A DNA stretch of 44,230 nt from Bacillota bacterium (GTDB taxonomy: Bacteria; Bacillota_I; Bacilli_A; RFN20; CAG-826): positions 1 to 44,230 of the forward strand of contig JAUNOH010000010.1 in the NCBI GenBank assembly GCA_030537155.1, written 5' to 3'. The number at the start of each line of letters is the position of its first letter. Within the stretch, counting starts at the first letter, position 1. The notes beneath the pieces were generated by a model. That model was not told where the DNA came from. It saw nothing but the letters and a program-made list of their open reading frames with translations, and ran no database searches. Below, piece after piece: positions 36,329 to 44,079 of the stretch. Made by a program: the position numbers and the translations under genes.

Positions 36329-36360
36329 GGCGCATCCATTGGGTGCGCCTTTTCTTTTTT
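36329..36360 (+). terminator. tyrS terminator
   Basis: GGCGCATCC (36329-36337) and GGGTGCGCC (36341-36349) over ATT, then TTTTCTTTTTT. Confidence 0.9.
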
Positions 36361-36429
36361 AGTCGAAAATCTCCAAAGTCTTTGGTTATTCTCAAAAGGC
36401 TTATGAGAGAAAGAGTAAATCGGTAATAT

Positions 36430-36457
36430 TTTACTTTTTTCGTATATCCCGTAAAAT
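36430..36457 (+). promoter_or_regulatory. Promoter of the alcohol dehydrogenase operon
   Basis: TTTACT (36430-36435), 16-bp spacer, TAAAAT (36452-36457). The predicted start is near 36464, directly before the operator palindrome. Confidence 0.5.
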
Positions 36458-36470
36458 GTGTGACAAATAT

Positions 36471-36484
36471 GTGCGCATGCGCAC
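36471..36484 (+). promoter_or_regulatory. Perfect 14-bp operator-like palindrome
   Basis: GTGCGCATGCGCAC. It is built from the half-site GTGCGCA that also forms the inverted repeat before GH78 (11373-11390), here with no spacer. Position just after the predicted transcription start fits repression. Confidence 0.65.
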
Positions 36485-36510
36485 CAACAAATAGAAAGGA
36501 AATAAAGAAC

Positions 36511-37584
36511 ATGCCAGAGAAAATGAAGGCCTTCGCCATGCTCCGCATCGGCGAGGCCGGCTGGATCGAGAAAGACGTTCCAGAATGTGGGCCCAACGAT
36601 GCCATCTGCACCCCGTTGGCCCTCGCCATCTGCACCTCCGACGTCCACACCGTCTACGAGGGGGCCATCGGCGACCGCCACAACATGGTTTTGGGCCATG
36701 AATGCTGCGCCGAGGTGGTGAAGGTCGGGAGCGAGGTCAAAGACTTCAAACCCGGCGACCGGGTCTTGGTCCCCGCCATCACCCCCGATTGGAACTCCCT
36801 TGAGGCCCAGGCCGGATTTGGCCAGCATTCCGGGGGATTGCTCTCCGGATGGAAGTTCTCCAACTGCAAAGACGGCGTCTTCTCCGAATATTTCCACGTC
36901 AATGACGCGGACGGCAACCTCGCCCTCCTCCCGCCAGGGATGGATCCGGTCGACGCCACCATCATGTCCGATATGGTCCCCACCGGGGTCCATGGCGTCG
37001 AGTTGGCCGATGTGACCTTCGGCGACACCGTCTTAGTCATCGGGATCGGCCCGGTCGGGCTGATGTCGGTGGCCGCCGCGGCCCTCCATGGCGCCTCGAG
37101 GCTGATCGCCGTCGGCACCCGCCCGGTCTGCGTGGCCGCCGCCAAGGCCTATGGGGCGACCGACTTCATCTCCTATAAGGATGGTCCGATTGAGGATCAG
37201 GTCATGAAGATGACCAATGGCAAGGGGGTCGACAAAGTCGTCATCGCCGGCGGCGACGTCCACACCTTCGGCACCGCCGTCAAATGCGTCAAGCCGGGCG
37301 GCAAGATCGGCTCGGTCAACTACCTAGGCTCGGGCGATATCGTCGACATCCCGCGCGTCGAATGGGGCGTCGGCATGGGCAATAAGCAGATCAACGGTGG
37401 CTTGATGCCCGGTGGCCGCCTCAGGATGGAGAAGCTATCCTCCTTAGTCACCTATGGCCGCCTGGACCTCCACCGCGAGGTCACCCACCTATACGAAGGC
37501 TGGGAGCATCTGCCGGAGGCCCTCCAGATCATGAAGGATAAGCCGGCCGACCTCATCAAGCCGGTCGTTCGGATCAAAAAATAA
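36511..37584 (+). CDS. Zinc-dependent secondary alcohol dehydrogenase, NADP type
   Basis: 357 aa from the ATG at 36511 (AGAAAGGA upstream); an in-frame ATG at 36460 would run through the operator and is unlikely. It closely follows the isopropanol dehydrogenase group of Clostridium beijerinckii and Thermoanaerobacter brockii. Zinc ligands are visible as Cys in ICTSDVHT, His-Glu in LGHECC, and Asp in MSDMVPTG. Nucleotide fold GIGPVGLMSVAAAALHG, with NADP-type GTRP. It reduces ketones or aldehydes, or oxidises secondary alcohols. Next genes are a COG0523 GTPase and a membrane protein. It shares an operator-like word with the rhamnose locus, so lactaldehyde reduction to 1,2-propanediol is a possible role (inference). 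Confidence 0.93.
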   Translation: MPEKMKAFAMLRIGEAGWIEKDVPECGPNDAICTPLALAICTSDVHTVYEGAIGDRHNMVLGHECCAEVVKVGSEVKDFKPGDRVLVPAITPDWNSLEAQAGFGQHSGGLLSGWKFSNCKDGVFSEYFHVNDADGNLALLPPGMDPVDATIMSDMVPTGVHGVELADVTFGDTVLVIGIGPVGLMSVAAAALHGASRLIAVGTRPVCVAAAKAYGATDFISYKDGPIEDQVMKMTNGKGVDKVVIAGGDVHTFGTAVKCVKPGGKIGSVNYLGSGDIVDIPRVEWGVGMGNKQINGGLMPGGRLRMEKLSSLVTYGRLDLHREVTHLYEGWEHLPEALQIMKDKPADLIKPVVRIKK

Positions 37585-37593
37585 GTTGAACGC

Positions 37594-38541
37594 ATGAAAA
37601 TCCTCGTCGTCTCGGGATTTTTGGGAGCGGGCAAGACCACCTTCATCAAGGCGCTTGCCCGCTTTTCGGGACGCGATTTCACCGTCTTGGAAAACGAATA
37701 CGGTTCCATCGACGTCGATTCGAAGATCCTCAAGAAGCAGGAACTCGATATCGTCAGCCTGAGCGAGGGCTGCATCTGCTGTTCGATGCGGGGCGATTTC
37801 CGCTCCTCCATATTGACCATCAAATCGGCGGTGGACCCAGAGTATCTGGTCATTGAGCCGACGGGGGTCGGGATGCTATCCAACGTCATCTCCCTTTTGA
37901 AGGAGATCGAATTCGGGGACATCTCGATATTATCTCCGCTCTGCGTGGTGGATCCATATTGCTTTGGCGAATACTCCTCCGCCTACGGGGATATCTACCT
38001 CGACCAAATCAAAAACTCGGGGCAGATAATCCTCTCCCACATCGAGGAATCGAGCGAAGAGGAAATCGAAGGATTTAAAAAGAAAATCAGATCCATCAAC
38101 CCCGATTGTGAGATAAGTGGACGCCACTACGAGAAGATGGATGAATCCTTCTTCTTGGATTTATTGAAGAGGGGCTTGGATGGCCGGGTATATGAGGCCG
38201 ATAACCCCCAAACCCCCGGCTTTGAGAACTTCGTCATCGGCGATGGGAAACTCAATAGCACCCAGGAGCTCATCAACTTCCTCCAGCTCGTCTTATTGGG
38301 CCGCTTCGGGAAGATAATCAGGGCTAAGGGGTTGATCTTGGTCGGAGGGGAGCTATGCCGCTTCGACGTGGCCGATATGCGCTATGGCATCATCGGTGAG
38401 GAAGATAAAAGCCTTCCGGTCGAATCCATCTACATCGGGGAGGGGATAAAAAGGGACGAACTCCGAAAATTCCTCCTACCTGGCTATAAGGATGGAAGGA
38501 TCGCCATAAAAATCGTAGACTATCGGGGAAAAGGGAGATGA
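37594..38541 (+). CDS. COG0523/CobW-type GTPase, putative metal chaperone
   Basis: 315 aa, G3E P-loop family. Walker A GFLGAGKTT (residues 8-16), the metal-binding CICCSMRGDF (Cys-x-Cys-Cys, about residues 58-67), IEPTGVG, and a CobW C-terminal domain (about 225-310). Members deliver zinc, iron or cobalt to target enzymes using GTP. It begins 9 bases after a zinc alcohol dehydrogenase, which suggests that enzyme, or its relative, as the client. No own promoter seen; the SD is weak. Confidence 0.88.
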   Translation: MKILVVSGFLGAGKTTFIKALARFSGRDFTVLENEYGSIDVDSKILKKQELDIVSLSEGCICCSMRGDFRSSILTIKSAVDPEYLVIEPTGVGMLSNVISLLKEIEFGDISILSPLCVVDPYCFGEYSSAYGDIYLDQIKNSGQIILSHIEESSEEEIEGFKKKIRSINPDCEISGRHYEKMDESFFLDLLKRGLDGRVYEADNPQTPGFENFVIGDGKLNSTQELINFLQLVLLGRFGKIIRAKGLILVGGELCRFDVADMRYGIIGEEDKSLPVESIYIGEGIKRDELRKFLLPGYKDGRIAIKIVDYRGKGR

Positions 38542-38548
38542 ACTTGAT

Positions 38549-39037
38549 ATGGAAGAGAAGAAGATAAGATTGCTGGAGTCCAGCGAGAACGCCCTATTGG
38601 GGCAGCTCGCCGTCTTCAATTGGAAGCTGAAGGATAAAAAGCCCGCCAAAAAGATGGGCCCCTTCAAGACCAACGAATACACCTTCGAGAGGGAGGAAAC
38701 CCACCCGAATAAGGAGGCCGAGAAGCAGTGGGAAGAGCTGTTCCAGCAGTGGAATGAAGAGTACATGTTCAAAAAATATCCCCGTTACCTCATCTTCGAT
38801 TTGATCTGCTTGCTCGTCTTCATCGGATTCCTAGTTCCGGCTCTCTTCGGATTGCCCGATGTCTGGATTTTCATCTGCGTGGCCGGGATGGCCTTATCGC
38901 TCATCGGGATGATCGTCATTATGATCCTCATCACCATCAACATGAGTAAAGTAGGGAAGATGGACGCCATCACCCGCCAGGTGCGGGATGAAGATCTCCT
39001 CAAGAAAAATAAAGAAGGCGAGAAGGAAGGCGAATAA
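38549..39037 (+). CDS. Small two-helix membrane protein
   Basis: 162 aa. A charged N-terminal half of about 85 residues is followed by two membrane helices (LIFDLICLLVFIGFLVPALF and IFICVAGMALSLIGMIVIM) and a basic/acidic tail. It starts 7 bases after the GTPase stop. I recognise no family. Operon position is the only clue, and a terminator follows. Confidence 0.7.
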   Translation: MEEKKIRLLESSENALLGQLAVFNWKLKDKKPAKKMGPFKTNEYTFEREETHPNKEAEKQWEELFQQWNEEYMFKKYPRYLIFDLICLLVFIGFLVPALFGLPDVWIFICVAGMALSLIGMIVIMILITINMSKVGKMDAITRQVRDEDLLKKNKEGEKEGE

Positions 39038-39058
39038 CGGGGCAAACGCCCCGTTTTC
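39036..39058 (+). terminator. Terminator of alcohol dehydrogenase operon
   Basis: AACGGGGC (39036-39043) and GCCCCGTT (39048-39055) over AAAC, then TTCT. Confidence 0.9.
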
Positions 39059-39145
39059 TAACACTGGTCCTGCACGGTGTTCACTTTGAAAAACAAAAAG
39101 CCGTCGTGAAGCGGAAAATCCCGTCGCCATCGGAAAATGTCAATA
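39059..39145. other. Unassigned spacer before the poly-G promoter
   Basis: AACAC and GTGTT (39059-39082) form a small weak hairpin. No gene or known RNA is visible. Confidence 0.3.
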
Positions 39146-39174
39146 TTGACGCGGGGGGGGGTCGTTAATAATAT
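39146..39174 (+). promoter_or_regulatory. Promoter with a nine-G tract in its spacer
   Basis: TTGACG (39146-39151), exactly 17 bp, TAATAT (39169-39174). The spacer contains nine consecutive G (39153-39161). A tract of this sort between -35 and -10 is the classic place for slipped-strand phase variation; the present length gives the optimal spacing. Confidence 0.6.
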
Positions 39175-39180
39175 GAATCA

Positions 39181-39256
39181 CCAATCCAGCGCCCCGCAAG
39201 AGGCACGGAATGGTAAGGGGATTAGTCAAATTGCGGCGTCTAATCCCCTTTTTTCG
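39181..39256 (+). ncRNA. Candidate small RNA with two hairpins and complementary loops
   Basis: It starts about 7 bases after the poly-G promoter. Hairpin 1: CCAATCC (39181-39187) with GGAATGG (39207-39213, one mismatch), then GCC (39191-39193) with GGC (39202-39204), loop CCGCAAGA. Hairpin 2 is a strong terminator: AAGGGGATTAG (39215-39225) with CTAATCCCCTT (39240-39250), then a T run. Loop 1 CCGCAA (39194-39199) is fully complementary to TTGCGG (39231-39236) in loop 2, so a kissing interaction is possible. Total about 75 nt. I know no family of this shape. It precedes the AbiE pair by about 180 bases. Confidence 0.5.
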
Positions 39257-39427
39257 TGCTTTTTTTGCCTGCGGGAGCAGGCCGCGCGATGTCCGGACGT
39301 AAAAAGCGTTTGCTTCATAACGTATGTTTTTGTCGCCCTAGCGAAGAAAAGTTTGAAATAAATTCGCTATGGCGAAGTTTCGTTTGCGAAACTGCACGAA
39401 ATATTAAAAATAACTAATAGAACCTGC
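39257..39427 (+). promoter_or_regulatory. Inverted-repeat-rich control region before abiE
   Basis: Contains GCCTGC-GGGA-GCAGGC (39267-39282), TAGCGAA (39339-39345) with TTCGCTA (39363-39369), TTCGC-TATG-GCGAA (39363-39376), and AGTTTCG-TTTG-CGAAACT (39376-39393). AbiEi-type antitoxins are known to bind inverted repeats in their own promoter, so the last three are likely operators. Confidence 0.5.
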
Positions 39428-39433
39428 TAGAAT
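39428..39433 (+). promoter_or_regulatory. Extended -10 box of abiE pair, leaderless type
   Basis: TGCTAGAAT, an extended -10 (TAGAAT, 39428-39433). The ATG at 39440 comes 6 bases later with no SD. Confidence 0.6.
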
Positions 39434-39439
39434 AGAAAC

Positions 39440-40222
39440 ATGAATGTGGCAGAGGCTTATTTTGGATTAAAGGAGAAACCGTTGTGGAACCGAGCGGAGA
39501 TATCCTCCCGCTTGGGATCGGCCCAGCTGGCCAATTGGTATATTTTCGTCCTCTCTCGGAAAAACCTGATTCAAAAGGTTCGGAAGGATTTATATACCGT
39601 CACCGATTTAGGTGACTCCTCCCCATTGGCCAACCGCTTCCAAATAGCTTCAAAGATAACCGACGATTCATTCCTCTCCCATCACAGCGCCCTTGAATAC
39701 TTTGGGTTTGCTCATCAGCAATTCACCTATGTATACGTCTCAAGTTCAAAACGGTTTACCCCTTTTGAATACGGTGGTTATACCTATGTTGGCCTCGTAA
39801 GCGATAATTCCTTCGGGATAGTTGAAAACGATGATGGGGTCCGGGTGACTTGCCTTGAGAGGACGATAATAGATTCACTTGCGGATTTTGAGAAAATCGG
39901 CGGGCTTGAGGAGTTTTTGCATTGCCTCAGTTTGGTGACTTCTTTGGATGACAATCTTCTTTTAGGTGCTTTATCTTCCCGCGGGCATGCTAAATTTTAT
40001 CAGAAGGCCGGATACCTGTTTGAGCAATTTGGCGACGAGATTGACGTCTCTGACCGCTTTATCCGGGAATGTGAGAAGCATATTCCTCAATCAAAAGCCT
40101 ATTTCGGGAAGCAGCATATCGATTATTGCTATTTCCCAAAGTGGAAGCTATATGCTCCAAGGAGGCTGAAGGCCATCATCTACGAAGGAGAAGATGATGA
40201 TTTTAAGCCGTTATTCACTTGA
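39440..40222 (+). CDS. AbiEi-type antitoxin of type IV toxin-antitoxin pair
   Basis: 260 aa. The N-terminal winged helix (about 5-60: WNRAEISSRLGSAQLANWYI, LIQKVRKDLYTVTD) is followed by the AbiEi core (SFLSHHSALEYFGFAHQQFT, VTCLERTIIDSLADFEKIGG). Family knowledge: AbiEi represses its operon and counteracts AbiEii without binding it. The toxin gene overlaps its 3' end. The start is supported by the -10 box 6 bases upstream. Codon use is mixed and more AT-rich than surroundings, which suggests transfer. Confidence 0.88.
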   Translation: MNVAEAYFGLKEKPLWNRAEISSRLGSAQLANWYIFVLSRKNLIQKVRKDLYTVTDLGDSSPLANRFQIASKITDDSFLSHHSALEYFGFAHQQFTYVYVSSSKRFTPFEYGGYTYVGLVSDNSFGIVENDDGVRVTCLERTIIDSLADFEKIGGLEEFLHCLSLVTSLDDNLLLGALSSRGHAKFYQKAGYLFEQFGDEIDVSDRFIRECEKHIPQSKAYFGKQHIDYCYFPKWKLYAPRRLKAIIYEGEDDDFKPLFT

Positions 40223-41156
40223 AAGGCTGGCTGAGTCCGAGCTTTTCGTGCGCGACACCTTAGAGAAAGTATGTCGCCTCATGGAGGTTTTGCGTTTCGT
40301 CTCAAGCAATGAACGCCTATCCAATTTTTTGGCCTTAAAAGGCGGAACCGCCATCAATCTGACGATTTTTCATTTGCCGCGTCTTTCCGTCGATATCGAT
40401 TATGACTTTTGCGGTGATTTCGGGTTAACAGAAACGATGGAAATAAGGAGGGTCATCAACAGGACCCTCATAGATTTCATGGACGGGAATGGTTACTGCC
40501 TCGGGCAAAAATCCAGGAGTTCTCGCACCCTTGATTCGCTGATTTTCGAATACGTCAACCTTGGAGGGGCAAAGGATAACCTGAAATTGGATATCAACTA
40601 CTCTGAGCGCCTTCATATTCTTCCGCCCTCCAAGCGCTTGGCCAAAGTCGCTTGGACAGCGGATTCTGTCGAGGTTCTCTGCGTCGACAGAATCGAGATA
40701 TTCGCCACCAAAATTTCGGCTTTGCTTTCCCGCTCTGCCGCCCGTGACCTTTTCGATGTGTTAAACCTTAAAAAATCTGGTATTTTCAGCCAAAATGATT
40801 TCGAATTCCTTAACCGTTCGGTGGCCTTTTATACGGCCGTTTCGGGGAAGGCCGACCTAAGCCTCGACGAATATTCTTTCGAGAACATCGAAAAACTGAC
40901 CCAGCATAGAATCAAAACGGACCTTGTCCCTGTCATCCACCGCGGGGTTTTCTTCGATTTGGCTTCGGCCAGGGGAGAAGTGTATGAATTCCTGCGTTCC
41001 TTCCTTAAAATCACCCCTGAAGTCCGTGCCTTCTTCGACGCCTTCCTTTCCGGCGAATATAAGCCTGAGCTTCTCTTTCCTGAGAACGACATCGGCAAAA
41101 ACCTCCTTAACCACCCCATGGCCCTCTGGCGGATAAAGGAGTTTCAGAAACGTTGA
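40197..41156 (+). CDS. AbiEii/AbiGii-type nucleotidyltransferase toxin
   Basis: 319 aa. The nucleotidyltransferase core is ALKGGTAINLTIFHLPRLS followed by VDIDYDFCG, with the two conserved Asp; later KLDINYSERLHI and the DRIEIFATKISALLSRSAAR stretch, which carries the typical Lys. It transfers nucleotides to an RNA target; for related toxins tRNA modification has been shown. AAGGAG (40185-40190) is 6 bases before the ATG at 40197 and 3 before the ATG at 40194, so 40197 is preferred. It overlaps the antitoxin gene by 26 bases. Confidence 0.88.
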   Translation: MILSRYSLERLAESELFVRDTLEKVCRLMEVLRFVSSNERLSNFLALKGGTAINLTIFHLPRLSVDIDYDFCGDFGLTETMEIRRVINRTLIDFMDGNGYCLGQKSRSSRTLDSLIFEYVNLGGAKDNLKLDINYSERLHILPPSKRLAKVAWTADSVEVLCVDRIEIFATKISALLSRSAARDLFDVLNLKKSGIFSQNDFEFLNRSVAFYTAVSGKADLSLDEYSFENIEKLTQHRIKTDLVPVIHRGVFFDLASARGEVYEFLRSFLKITPEVRAFFDAFLSGEYKPELLFPENDIGKNLLNHPMALWRIKEFQKR

Positions 41157-41281
41157 GCAATCGTTTCAAAAGGACGATTTCAACTAAATTATTTGACCGG
41201 TTTTCTCAGGGCCCAAAAAGACGTTAATAATCGCAAAAGAATAGCCATAACCGAATTTTTTATTTTTTGAAGCCGACTAAA

Positions 41282-41317
41282 AAATACCCGGCCCCCATTT
41301 AGGGATTCCGGGTATTT
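41282..41317 (-). terminator. pepF terminator
   Basis: AAATACCCGG (41282-41291) with CCGGGTATTT (41308-41317); on the minus strand it is followed by a T run (TTTTTTAG), 8 bases beyond the pepF stop. Confidence 0.85.
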
Positions 41318-41324
41318 CGCTTAT

Positions 41325-43091
41325 TTATTTGAGGAGTTCCTCTAACTGATCGACCAATTCGGCCATCCTCGAGGTGACGGCCAAGAAGGGTTCTTTGCTG
41401 GTCAGGTCGACCCCAGCCAGCTTAACCTGCTCGACCGGATACATCGAACCGCCGGATTTGAGCATGTCGATGTACTTCTCGAAGGCGCCTTCTTTCCCCT
41501 CTTTGACGTTTTTATAGATCAGCATCGAGGCGGTGAAGCTCGTCGCGTATTGGTAGACGTAGAAGGGGGAGTAGAAGAGGTGGGGGATATAGGCCCAGAC
41601 GAGGGGCTTATAAACCTCCTCGGTGATGTCGATGCCGTAGTATGTCTTATATAGCCCGACCATCGTCTCGCTTAAAACCTTGTAGTTGATGGGCTTTCCT
41701 TCCTCGGCCAGCTTGGCGATCTCATACTCATAATGGGCGAAGAGGGTCTGGCGGTAGAAGGTGCCGCAGATCTCGTCGATCTCCTTCTGGAGGAGGAAGA
41801 TCTTATCCTGTTTGTCGAGGCTGCCCGACTTAAAGAGGTAGTCCAGCAGGTTATGCTCATTGAAGGTCGAGGCGATCTCGGCCACGAAGATGGTGTAGCC
41901 GGATTTGACGATCGGCTGATTCTCGCTCGCATAGAGGGTATGGATGGAGTGGCCGGATTCGTGGGCCAGGGTGAAGACATCCTCCAAGCCGCCCTCGAAG
42001 TTCAAAAGCATATAGGGGTGGATGTTGCCCCCGCCGGTCGAATAGGCGCCCGTCCTTTTGCCGGGGCCCGGATAGACGTCGACATAGCCATCCTTATTGA
42101 CCTCGTGGGCCTTTTCCTGGAAATCGGCGGGGAAATTCTTGATGGAATCGAAGAAGAGGGCCTGGGCGTCCTCGAAGCTATATTCCTTATTCGACTTGGC
42201 CAGCCTTATGAAGCGGTCGTAGGAACGGAACTTCTCCAAGCCGAGGTATTTGCGTTTGATCTCGTAGTATTTCTTCAGGGGGGCCGAGTTCTCGCTGGCG
42301 ACGTTGATCAGGTTCTCCAGCACCGAGACCGGGATGGCGTTCCCATATAGGTGGGTTTCGGCGATGCTAGAATACCCGCGGGCCTTCTTCTCGGATAGCT
42401 GCGACTGGACGACGAGGTTATAAACCTCGGCCAGGGCGTTTTTATGCTCGTCGTAATAGGAGTAGAGGCTCTCGAAGATGGCCTTCCTATCCTCGGGCTT
42501 CTCGGTTTTCTCGATGAGGCTGGTCCAGTTGGACTGATTCACCTCGATCTCCCTCCCGTCGGAGAGGGTGGCTTTCTTCGGGGTGTAGTCGGCCACGCAG
42601 AGGTTGGAGTAGAGGCTGCTCCCCTCGCCCAATAAAGGCGAATAGGCCGAGGCTAGCTTCTCCATGTCGGTGGGGAGGACGAACTTCTCCCCGCGGAATA
42701 GCTTCTCGAAGCTGAAGTCGAATTGGCTATATTCTGGGTGCTTTTTGAAGAAGGAGTCCACGAAGGGCTTGCCGGCCTTCAAGATCTCCGGTTCGGCGAA
42801 GCTGGCTTCCTGATTCAGGCTGACCAGGGCGATCCTCACCCTCATCAGGGCCTGGGCGTTATCGACGTCCTTCTTATCGAGGTCGCTCCGCATGGAGGCG
42901 TAGTGGTAGGCCCTCCCCAATTTCTCCTCCAACTCCAATTGGATGTCGAGGTAGGAGGCAAAGCCCTCCTCGGTGGCTAGCTTGCCCTCGAGGGCGGATA
43001 GCCTCTTTCCGGCCCCGGCGATGTCGGCGACGTCCTTCTCGAAGGCCTCTTCGCTCGGCTCGATGCGGGTCAGATCCCATTTGTAACTCAT
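41325..43091 (-). CDS. pepF: Oligoendopeptidase F (M3B metallopeptidase)
   Basis: 588 aa, typical length. Zinc peptidase that cuts short peptides in the cytosol. The catalytic HExxH motif is in LAHESGHSIH (about residue 375), with further family stretches NLCVADYTPKKATLSDGREI, GAYSTGGGNIHPYMLLNFEG and FVAEIASTFNEHNLLDYLF (third ligand Glu). An AAAGGA SD lies 15 bases upstream of the ATG. Between SD and ATG the minus strand has TTTACGCGCACATATG, which resembles the operator word at 8461, perhaps by chance. -10 TATACT at 43132-43127. Confidence 0.96.
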   Translation of the reverse strand: MSYKWDLTRIEPSEEAFEKDVADIAGAGKRLSALEGKLATEEGFASYLDIQLELEEKLGRAYHYASMRSDLDKKDVDNAQALMRVRIALVSLNQEASFAEPEILKAGKPFVDSFFKKHPEYSQFDFSFEKLFRGEKFVLPTDMEKLASAYSPLLGEGSSLYSNLCVADYTPKKATLSDGREIEVNQSNWTSLIEKTEKPEDRKAIFESLYSYYDEHKNALAEVYNLVVQSQLSEKKARGYSSIAETHLYGNAIPVSVLENLINVASENSAPLKKYYEIKRKYLGLEKFRSYDRFIRLAKSNKEYSFEDAQALFFDSIKNFPADFQEKAHEVNKDGYVDVYPGPGKRTGAYSTGGGNIHPYMLLNFEGGLEDVFTLAHESGHSIHTLYASENQPIVKSGYTIFVAEIASTFNEHNLLDYLFKSGSLDKQDKIFLLQKEIDEICGTFYRQTLFAHYEYEIAKLAEEGKPINYKVLSETMVGLYKTYYGIDITEEVYKPLVWAYIPHLFYSPFYVYQYATSFTASMLIYKNVKEGKEGAFEKYIDMLKSGGSMYPVEQVKLAGVDLTSKEPFLAVTSRMAELVDQLEELLK

Positions 43092-43126
43092 ATGTGCGCG
43101 TAAAATCCTTTCTATGGTTCCCGATT

Positions 43127-43132
43127 AGTATA
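43127..43132 (-). promoter_or_regulatory. -10 box of pepF
   Basis: TATACT on the minus strand, about 36 bases upstream of the start. The -35 is weak. Confidence 0.4.
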
Positions 43133-43170
43133 TCGCACCCCCATATTTTTAAAGCCCCCAACGCATTCGG

Positions 43171-43200
43171 ATAAAGAAAAAGCCCGGCCTGAGCCGGGCT
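43171..43200 (-). terminator. rpsD terminator
   Basis: On the minus strand AGCCCGGC (43200-43193) pairs with GCCGGGCT (43188-43181), followed by TTTTCTTT. Confidence 0.92.
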
Positions 43201-43216
43201 ATTGATCGCTTCGATA

Positions 43217-43822
43217 TTACAGCAGACGGTTGTAGTATTCGATGATCTGGCTTTCCTGGATATCCTGGGGAAGCTCGTTCCTCTCGGGGAGCCTGGTGAA
43301 GGTGCCGGAGTACTTCTCGGCATCGACGCTGACATAGCCGACGGAGGCCGGTTTGCTCTCAAAGGATTCCTTGACGACCTTGAGGGGGCTGGATTCCTTC
43401 AGGGAGATGACGTCGCCCACGTTGCAGAGGTAGGAGGCGATGTCGACTTTCTTCCCATTGACGAGGATGTGGCCGTGGTTGACTAACTGCCTAGCCCCGG
43501 CGCGGGTCCTGGCGAAGCCCATGCGGTAGACGAGGTTGTCGAGGCGGCTCTCGAGGATCCTGAAGAAGGCGAGACCGGTGACGTTGGGGTCCTTCTTGGC
43601 GAGGACGAAGAGGCGGCGGAACTGACGCTCATTGACGCCATAGAGGTTCTTGAGCTTCTGCTTCTCGAGGAGCTGGCTGCCATACTCGCTGGCTTTCCTC
43701 TTGCGGTCTTGGCCGTGCTGGCCCGGGCCGTAGGGACGCTTCTTCAATTCCTCCCCGTTCTCGAGGACGGAAAAGCCTAAGTGGCGGGATTTCTTCCAAA
43801 TCGAATCTTTGTACCTGGACAT
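43217..43822 (-). CDS. rpsD: Ribosomal protein S4
   Basis: 201 aa, normal for S4. Small-subunit assembly protein; in Bacillus it also represses its own mRNA. MSRYKDSIWKKSRHLGFSVL at the start and the S4 domain RLDNLVYRMGFARTRAGARQ then LVNHGHILVNGKKVDI. No N-terminal zinc-binding Cys, so it is the zinc-free form. A longer frame opens at 43900 but AAAGGAG lies just before the ATG at 43822, which is clearly the start. Confidence 0.98.
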   Translation of the reverse strand: MSRYKDSIWKKSRHLGFSVLENGEELKKRPYGPGQHGQDRKRKASEYGSQLLEKQKLKNLYGVNERQFRRLFVLAKKDPNVTGLAFFRILESRLDNLVYRMGFARTRAGARQLVNHGHILVNGKKVDIASYLCNVGDVISLKESSPLKVVKESFESKPASVGYVSVDAEKYSGTFTRLPERNELPQDIQESQIIEYYNRLL

Positions 43823-43968
43823 AGTTAAATTCTCCTTTCTTTTTTGCGATAAAGATAAGGGGTACCTTCCATCTCCCCGGGTGTCTGATCTTTCGGCCAA
43901 GTAGCTGTGGCTTACTTTCTTTTATCCAGACGTCGGGCGGGAGCGTAGGTGCCTGCTGCCTTTACGCG
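43823..43968 (-). promoter_or_regulatory. Structured rpsD leader, probable S4 autoregulation site
   Basis: About 145 nt of 5' leader on the minus strand. GCGTA (43967-43963) pairs with TACGC (43947-43943); GTCTG (43931-43927) with CAGAC (43887-43883), enclosing AAGTA (43917-43913) with TACTT (43903-43899); and GGGG/CCCC closes another hairpin nearer the start. Known for Bacillus: rpsD has an S4-binding leader. Similarity of fold is inferred. Confidence 0.5.
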
Positions 43969-43974
43969 AGCATT

Positions 43975-44003
43975 ACTATACCGATTGGGGCTCCCTTTAT
44001 CAA
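43975..44003 (-). promoter_or_regulatory. rpsD promoter
   Basis: TTGATA (44003-43998), 17-bp spacer, TATAGT (43980-43975) on the minus strand. The -35 sits in a perfect inverted repeat, CCCTT-GATA-AAGGG. Confidence 0.75.
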
Positions 44004-44079
44004 GGGAAAAGATTATTCAACCCGTTTGCACTTCGGGGCCCACTTCGTTTGACCATCGAAAAGGCAAAGACAACAATAT

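Noticed and set aside
36460-36510. Upstream ATG that would extend the alcohol dehydrogenase by 17 residues
   Set aside because: The extension would be translated through the operator palindrome and has no homology; the ATG at 36511 has a good SD and the family's N-terminus.
39137-39361. A 74-residue frame reading through the poly-G tract and the small-RNA hairpins
   Set aside because: No SD, no family, composition unlike protein, and it crosses a promoter and a strong terminator. A G-tract length change would shift its frame, but the promoter reading explains the region better.
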